In this document: positions 58,266 through 64,000 of the stretch, piece after piece
How the letters are laid out: every line of letters starts with the position of its first letter
Numbering within the stretch: position 1 is the first letter of the stretch
Source of the DNA: Heterocephalus glaber
Taxonomy: Eukaryota; Chordata; Mammalia; Rodentia; Bathyergidae
DNA: 64,000 nt
Assembly: GCF_000247695.1 (NCBI RefSeq)
Contig: NW_004624747.1
Coordinates: 11,005,973 to 11,069,972 of the forward strand
Direction: 5' to 3'
The notes under the pieces: generated by a model
Database searches by the model: none
Seen by the model: the letters and a program-made list of their open reading frames with translations, nothing else
What the model was told of the DNA's origin: nothing
Program-made: the position numbers and the translations under genes

Positions 58266-58579
58266 ACAAACAAATAAAACTTATTCCACAGCTCTAAAAG
58301 TTCTATAATGTTTTTCTATATGATTGGGCACTCCAGAATACTGTTTATGAAAAACCATTAAGTTGTTCAAGTTAAATCAGTGAATTGTCTGATACATGAC
58401 TTGAACACTGGCTACCACTAATGAAAAATTGGTGTTTGGTGATGAATCCTAATACAGAGTGAGGCAGGGACTGGATTGATGGCCTTTCATGTCTGGATTG
58501 TGTGAATGATCATCATGAAGTCCAGAAGGGCTAGAGAAGCCAGGTAGGATTCTCATATGCAATCACCCATGTGCTTCTT

Positions 58580-58925
58580 CTTTTTTTTTTGTATTAAATG
58601 CTTTTATTGGTACATTGTAGGTATACAACACAATTACATTTCTCATTGGGAATTGTACCTTTACATAATGCATTTTGGTTCTTATTTTTTCCCCATTCCT
58701 AGCCCTCCTTTCATGCCCTCCACCCTTCCCTATTTACAAAGACTTTATTTCCATTTTTTCCATTTCTAAGCATTTTTCCTTTCCCTTCTTTCCTTTCCCC
58801 TGCCCCTCCCACTACCCCTACCCCTTTGGACCTTTTCTTCCTATTTTGCATTATCGATTATTCATTCTAATCATTGGTACATTTTAGGTATACAATATAA
58901 TGACATTCATCATTGGAAATTTGTA
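58580..58925 (-). mobile_element. Purine-tract repeat, copy C, with target duplication
   Basis: The insertion is flanked by CCCATGTGCTTCTT (58566-58579) and CCCAAGTGCTTCTT (58926-58939). Read on the minus strand it contains a motif of about 60 nt (ttcccaatgatgaatg-like, then tgtatacctaaaatgtaccaa) at both ends of a long G/A-rich tract and finishes with AATAAAAGCATTTAATAC. It resembles an L1 3' UTR (G-rich polypurine tract plus polyadenylation signal) but carries its end motif twice. Family not recognised. Confidence 0.6.
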
Positions 58926-58939
58926 CCCAAGTGCTTCTT

Positions 58940-59090
58940 AAAGAATATTTCTGGTGGGCCTACTATGTGCTGTGTACAAGGAACATGGCAATGAGCAAAA
59001 TGAATGGGGTGTCTGAGCTTAGAAAGCTTACAGTCCCACAGGTCCAGGAGTATGGTGAGGCCCAAGAGATAATCAATCACCTTGGGTGCA
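58940..59090 (+). repeat. L2-like ancient repeat
   Basis: gggcctactatgtgctgtgt, acatggcaatgagcaaaatg and agcttacagtcccacaggtc. It contains the target site of the purine-tract element. Confidence 0.4.
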
Positions 59091-59129
59091 AAATTTAATG
59101 CAGGATAATAAAAACCTCAGTAATTCTAT

Positions 59130-59640
59130 CTGTGAACTTGGGCAGCTGAAACAATGTATTATAAACTAAGTGACTTAAAAAGTAGAAATGAATTTTCTCA
59201 CAGTTCTGGAAGCTGGAAAGTCAAAGATCAAGGCTGCTGATTTAGTTTCTCATGAGGGCTCTCTGTTAGCTTGTAGATGGCCACCTTTTTCCTTGCTTCA
59301 CATGGCTTATTCAAAGAATCTTTTTTTTTTTTTCATTAAAAAAATATGCATACTTCGGAAGAAAGGGGGCCAGAGATAGAGAGACAGAGAAGGAGGGAGA
59401 GATGGAGATTTCTGGTGTCTCTTCTTATAAGGTCACTAATCCTATTAGATCAGGGTCTACCCCATATGCTCTCATTTAGCCTTCTTACAGGCCCTATGTC
59501 TAAATATGGTCTTGTTAGGGTTAGGACTTCGATCGAAGAATGGTGGTGAGAAGGGTATGCCATTGTGAAAATACTGGGTCAGATTGTGGTGGAAACCCAC
59601 CCCATCTCTGGATTGCAACTGAAAGACTTCTAACTGATAA
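59130..59640 (+). repeat. Old interspersed repeat of the same general type
   Basis: It contains tctcacagttctggaagctgg, an interrupting poly(T)/GA-rich stretch around 59320-59405, then ctcttcttataaggtcacta and aatatggtcttgttagggtt. It is recognisable as a widespread mammalian repeat, but I could not place the family. Confidence 0.4.
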
Positions 59641-60230
59641 AATGGGTGACACCTGATGCTAGAGAAACTAACATTTTATCTCAGCTAAAACTTTACTTCA
59701 ATGTGTTTATTTTAAGAATAGAGAAAATGTTCTGGGTGCAGTGGAATTCATGGGCCTCTAACCTCACTCCAACCAATTCCTTGCTTCACTCTACTTTCCT
59801 GCCCTGCTCATACCCAGACTTAGTTGTTTAGGTCAGTAGCAGCTCTTGGGATGTGAACAACATTTTAAAGACACCATTCATCTGATGGTGGCATCATTTC
59901 TGTTAGACCCATGGTGGCAGCAGGCTGGGGCTGATGCAAAGAACCATTTCACACATGTGGACCACTGGGACCAGGTCCAGGAGTGACTCCTAAAACTGAC
60001 AGCAATGTGTCATGCCAGACCAGGAGGCCACCTGTAACATCCTGACATATTTTTTTAGCCTACTTATGGCATAAGCCATGACCACCAGTCCACAATCCAA
60101 CAGGAACAGCAGGCATCATCTTTACACACTGTGGCAAGATATAGCTGACCCATCCACAAAAGGACAAACTACTCGAGGCCCCACTAAGTTGTCCCCTACC
60201 TTGATTTAATGCGTACTGTAATTTAATGCT
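59640..60230. other. Intergenic, unassigned
   Basis: Possibly eroded LTR-internal sequence (tgtggaccactgggaccagg region), but nothing diagnostic. Confidence 0.25.
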
Positions 60231-60920
60231 TTCGGTAAATAAACTCTACAGTGTAGCACCTGGATACACATCTTGGGCACAGGTGGACTTTTAGAAAGAC
60301 AGTACTCTACTTCAACACTGTCTATCAAGCAACAGTAAACAAGATGATGGGATCTTAGAGAAAGGTTAGACAATACATCCATGGAAAAGAAAAGAGAGCC
60401 CAGAAATAGAGCCACATAAATATATCCAACTGACATATAATACTGGAATGAAAGCAAAAACAATAAATCGAACCAAAGGCATTTTCAGCAAATGGCACAG
60501 TAGCACTCAGACAACCTTGCTATCAAGCAGACCAATGTATGGGGAATAACAGTCTCAGAGAGAAAGGAGATTAAACAAAGGGAGAAAAATACTCATAGAA
60601 ATAATGGCTGAAAAATTACACTTTTGTTATAAAACACTGATCTACAGATTTCCTCTCTTTGAATAAAAACAAACACACTCATTCCTAGCCACATCACAAT
60701 CTGTGCAGTCAGAGAGGGAATCTTAAGAAGTTAATATATTATTATAATTTCACCAGACTAAATAAGCATAAAATTGCAACAGATCTCGAAAGGATATTGT
60801 ATCTTCTGAAATCAATGACAATTGAAATGCAGAACTTTGATAACTTTTGTACACACACATGTCCCCCCACAAACACACCCACACTTTGATAAATCAATCT
60901 AGTATTTTAAATCTAAGAGT
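60230..60920 (+). repeat. L1 ORF2-derived fragment
   Basis: catggaaaagaaaagagagcc, cagaaatagagccacataaa and atccaactgacatataatac match the L1 ORF2 segment before its carboxyl end. Not intact. Confidence 0.65.
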
Positions 60921-61798
60921 GAAACTTTCTTGCCATTCTAAAGCCTTTGTTTAGTACTTCTTGTTAGGTAGTAGTGCTGGGAGGCTTTGCTTATGAATAT
61001 GTTCACTTCTTCTTCATGATTACATTTTATTTATTTATTTTTTGGTACCGGGGATCGAAATTTTTCTTCACTATTAAAGGACAGATTTTCTGAGCAAGGA
61101 ATCTTTGGTTGAAAAATGTTGTCCTTTAACCTCTTTGGTTGTCCCACTCCACCGTCTTCCTCCCACTGTTTCTGAGTGGATGACAATCACTAATCTAACT
61201 GCAGTGCCCTCGTACACGAACAGAAGTTTTTCTCTGTTGCTGTTAAAAAGATTTTCTATCTGAAGATAGTGAAATTAATTGTAAAAATTTCACAAGATTT
61301 TTATTCAAAACTCAGTGCAACACAAGTATACAAGAAGTATCAGTTCTGCCTGAATTGATGCAATGCCAAGAGTGTACTCTGGGAAAACTGAAGTTGCAGA
61401 AAGAGGAGACCCAGAGCGGGATAATCCTGCTCTGTCTGGTATTTGTGCAATACCAAAGTGCCAGAGACAACTCCACATTTACAAAGCTATGTACTGTACA
61501 AAGCTATGTACCGTAGCTCAGGCAGAGCCCTCCAAGGAAGTAGTGACATCTTGGTTTCAGGGGGACAACCCTGTCAGGGGGAGCCCGCAACTGGCCTTGA
61601 TCAGAAAGGCCCAGGCAGGAAGGTAGAGGAGGGGCATGGTTGGGCCCTTCAGTCTCCCTTCCTCCCCATGCAGAGCTGTGTGATGCAGGCCTGGCACTGG
61701 TCCCTGGTCTCTAAGGGAACCCTCAGGGCTCAATTGCATGAGGGTTACAGTATACTTCAGATGACAGTTTCTCTTTCTTATAAAAAGCGTTCATGACA
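60920..61798. other. Sequence upstream of the SPATA31-like locus
   Basis: Contains the truncated SINE end at 61026 and a short tandem duplication of a 17-nt unit around tacaaagctatgtac (61479-61513). Overlapping frames of 87 and 117 codons (61363-61796) are not recognised. A promoter for the locus could lie here but none is evident. Confidence 0.3.
61026..61060 (-). repeat. Severely 5'-truncated ID-like SINE end
   Basis: Only the A-tail complement and ggtaccggggatcgaa remain. Confidence 0.65.
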
Positions 61799-61799
61799 C

Positions 61800-61931
61800 A
61801 TGGGTGAGCTCAAGTTCCATGATCTAGAACTTGTCATCCTTGCCTTTGGGTGTGGATTGGTGCACTTCATCCTGTTATTTCCAGACTAATCTATCCTACC
61901 CCCCAAAAGTGGAAAAAATAACACTGGAAAG
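61800..61931 (+). pseudogene. SPATA31-like exon 1: N-terminal membrane-anchor exon with in-frame TAA
   Basis: The frame from ATG 61800 reads MGELKFHDLELVILAFGCGL and continues VHFILLFPD before TAA at 61887-61889. It then resumes in the same frame as S-I-L-P-P-K-S-G-K-N-N-T-G-K up to a strong donor, AAG|gtaaga, at 61932. A hydrophobic segment followed by a Pro- and Lys-rich stretch near the donor matches the first exon of SPATA31 proteins. The stop sits just after the membrane segment, where family members have an aromatic or polar residue. The true start may lie farther upstream. Confidence 0.5.
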
Positions 61932-62576
61932 GTAAGAAACTCTTGGCCAGATCACAATAGACAATGATCTCTCTTTTTACTAATCTTTTCTACTTTTGTA
62001 AATCAGTAGAGACACTTGTAAGAGGGGAAATCTAGAACACCATTCTTTCATGATAGGTCACAGGGCAGGGGTGCACGTGGGCCCTGGGACATCCGTCAGA
62101 GACTCTCAGACCATCTGTGTGGTGTGGTGGAGGTGCTCGGGTGGAATCAAATACTGTGACTCAGTCAGTGGCCAAGAGCTGGGGACCTCTGGGAAAGGAA
62201 AGATTCATCAGTCCCCTTGGCACAGCAGCTGCCTCTGGACCTGGCTTCTAGGTGCTGTGCTGTGCTGAGCCCCTGAGTGCCTCTGTGAGAGGCTGCTGAT
62301 GCCTCTGGCCCCTGGAAGCAGAGTCCTACCTGGCATCTGAGATGCACTGGTAGAGCTAAGCTTCCTGAGAAGAGGCACTGTGATTGAAGATACACATGGC
62401 GGAGCTCGTGTGGAGCATTTTTTTATTTTCCAAAAGAGAAAAAAATTAGCCACTTGAGGAATGAGCACTTGTTTGTTAAAGGCAGAAAGTCCTACTATTT
62501 AGGAACGTGTGGTGTTTGCATTTTCTAGGGGGAGGAGAGGGGGAACTGGGGCTCACCTCACTTTCTTGTCTCTTAG

Positions 62577-62630
62577 CCCCCACGGAGAAGAGGCGGAACA
62601 AGAGCAGGGAGAAGAGCTGCTCTCTGAAAG
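62577..62630 (+). pseudogene. SPATA31-like exon 2: short basic exon
   Basis: A tcttgtctcttag acceptor and AAAG|gtaaag donor bound 54 nt. One frame gives PTEKRRNKSREKSCSLK, a highly basic peptide resembling the SPATA31 second exon (Arg/Lys run ending in SLK/SLR). The first exon as read ends on a codon boundary, which would force a different frame (PPRRRGGTRAGRRAAL, stop). So either the exon 1 border differs or the reading frame has been lost. Confidence 0.4.
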
Positions 62631-63565
62631 GTAAAGCTCTGTCCCTCAACTTGCCCTCAACTGTCCCTGAGTGAACAGGCCCACATCTCTGTGCATATCA
62701 GCTGGGGAGGCATGAGAGGGAAACTCCTGGGAAGGATGTCTGAGGGAGACATTTCCTAGGCCCTGTACTGGGCCAGAGTTTGGACGATGTCCAGGAGGGG
62801 ACAGGGAGGGTCATGGTGAAGCAATACTACCTGGATCTGGAGGTGGGACCACCAGGTCTCATGATGGACAAGCTGCTTTGCTCTGCTGTAGCAGACTCCA
62901 CTTTGAAATGATCTGTCCTTTGTCCCCCATGAAGCTGGTTGTGAGGACCATGGTGCTTGGTGCATGTGGAAGGACCCTGTAAGTGATAAAATGCAGCCCC
63001 TCCCTATACCTTGGTATTGCTGTCAGTGTTCAGGTGGACTTGGACACTGACGGTGCCCTCCAGGTCTTCTCTTGCATGTTGTCCACAAGGAACATTCATT
63101 CCACTCAGCCTCTTGTGAGATCCCAGGCCCCTCCCTTCTCTGCCATAACCTAGTTTCCATTTCCAGCTTATGGAGGACTGCCTGTAGGAAGTGGTGACTC
63201 AGGATGAAGCTTTACCTCTGCAAAGACTAGGATCGTTCCACTTTGAGGTCCTCCTTCCTACCAGGACCTATGAAGTTAGTTGAGGGACTTGGCTGGAGCC
63301 AGAGGGAGACTCCATATTGGGATGGCTTGTTACTAAAGCCACTGGAGGAGGGCAACAAGGGCTTTCTGAAGTTGGGGTGTGGGGCATTGCAGGGGTTGTA
63401 GGCCCACCACAAGTGCCCACTCTGCCTGTCTACTGGCTGCAGCTTGTGCCTCCTGTATCCTGAAGGCCCTCACGGGAGCTCTGGGACAATAGAAGATGTG
63501 GAAATGCCTCAGGGGAGGTGTTCATACCAGGGCCTGCTAGAGGCCACCCATCACATAGCTACTAG

Positions 63566-64000
63566 GTAGAAGATCCTTCTCCTAGAACTTTGTCCCCATC
63601 ACTTTCACCAGCTTCTGGGACCCGGCAGCCTCTGCCTCTGGTGGTAACTCTATCATCAGTTGATCATCAGGAAGACCAGCTTGGCTTGATGAAGATCCCA
63701 CAAAACCCCCTTCTCCGGAACTCCTATTTGCCATCTCTCATCACAGCCAACTCAGGCTCTGACACCTCTCACTGCCCCATTTCCTTCCTGTCCTGGTGGA
63801 GGGCAACTAACAACATCTTGTGTTTCTCCACCTGGGCACCCAGCAAATCTCAGCAAAGTCATCTTTCTTACCACCAACCAGATGTTTTGTCATGGAGCAA
63901 CGCCACCTGCTGGCAGGTAGAGGTTGGGGGGCCTCTGTTTCATCAACCCCAAAGCCCAGAAGCTATTGGTAATGGTGTTCACCAATATAGTGCTAATAAT
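63566..64000 (+). pseudogene. SPATA31-like large exon, open for 145 codons to window edge
   Basis: The frame is preceded by TAG (63563-63565) and is open to the last base. It begins VEDPSPRTLSPSLSPASG, is rich in Ser/Pro/Leu, and later has CPISFLSWWRATNNILCFST followed by WAPSKSQQSHLSYHQPD. The order ED-P-SP, SWW, STxAPS then H..P(E/D) parallels the early part of the SPATA31 last exon. Upstream in the same frame comes a GPARGHPSHSY-like string before the TAG, which also aligns loosely with the family. No initiator or clear acceptor other than ctactag at the TAG itself is seen. Confidence 0.5.

Larger units (their letters stand above)
61799..64000 (+). pseudogene. SPATA31 (FAM75)-like locus, probably degenerate, running off the right edge
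   Basis: Three blocks in order on the plus strand look like the start of a SPATA31-family gene: a hydrophobic anchor exon (61800-61931) with a good donor, a 54-nt basic exon (62577-62630) with acceptor and donor, and a 145-codon open frame from 63566 to the edge. Family members (FAM75A/D types) are long testis-expressed proteins with one N-terminal membrane segment, a short basic exon and a huge Ser/Pro-rich last exon. I base the match on order and remembered local similarity: TEK/NN near the end of exon 1, an ED..P..SP motif at the start of the large frame, and SWW followed about 15 residues later by AP(S). Two in-frame stops (TAA 61887, TAG 63563) argue for decay. Introns are retained, so it is not a processed retrocopy. 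Unrelated chance similarity remains possible. Confidence 0.55.

Noticed and set aside
62756..62965. Possible third SPATA31-like exon
   Set aside because: Frames here are open for about 45 codons but show no convincing family motif; kept out for lack of support.
1..64000. tRNA genes suggested by many A-box/B-box sequences
   Set aside because: All are in SINE contexts with A-tails and target duplications; none keeps a full cloverleaf.
1..64000. CRISPR arrays, operons, prophage or other bacterial systems
   Set aside because: The window is vertebrate nuclear DNA; direct repeats here are microsatellites or SINE target duplications.

Overview
The window is nuclear DNA of a mammal, almost certainly a non-murid rodent. 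It is intron- and repeat-rich and has no CpG-dense island or dense coding. The rodent call rests on monomeric 7SL-derived B1 SINEs, many of them fused to a tRNA-Ala/ID-like half (B1-dID type), plus about twenty copies of a young tRNA-derived ID-like SINE ending in GGTACC-A(n). There are no primate Alu dimers and I noticed no murid B2. The exact lineage (for example Castorimorpha or a squirrel-related group) cannot be settled from sequence alone.

Left part, about 3.0-25.7 kb, minus strand: the 5' half of the class I unconventional myosin gene MYO1H. I could place 14 consecutive coding exons with GT/AG borders and matching phases. Together they encode residues 1-517, from the start methionine at 25608-25610 through the P-loop, switch I, switch II and most of the motor core. 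The remaining motor exons, the IQ neck and the TH1 tail lie left of the window. The frame is intact throughout. One residue stands out: proline at position 155, beside switch I, where relatives have a hydrophobic residue. The introns hold SINEs, L1 fragments, MIR/L2 relics, MaLR LTRs and a 429-bp solo LTR with a matching 4-bp flank.

Middle part, about 25.7-61.3 kb: the gap upstream of MYO1H. I see no coding exon I can defend. It is filled with old L1 fragments (26.6-34.3, 53.7-54.9, 57.6-58.0 and 60.2-60.9 kb), B1-dID and ID-like SINEs, Tigger-like and hAT-like non-autonomous DNA transposons and LTR relics. A purine-rich repeat with an AATAAA end occurs three times in the window. Some non-repetitive blocks (about 34.5-34.8, 38.4-38.8 and 40.1-41.1 kb) could be conserved regulatory DNA. 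In human the neighbour on this side is FOXN4, but no FOXN4 exon is visible here.

Right edge, about 61.8-64.0 kb, plus strand: a previously unlisted, spliced-looking locus that I read as a degenerate member of the testis-expressed SPATA31 (FAM75) family. It has a membrane-anchor first exon with a good splice donor, a short basic second exon, and a 145-codon open frame running off the right edge with family-like Ser/Pro-rich and Ser-Trp-Trp sequence. An in-frame TAA in exon 1 and a TAG just before the open frame suggest a pseudogene, unless splicing avoids them. MYO1H and this locus are divergently oriented; nothing suggests that they work together.
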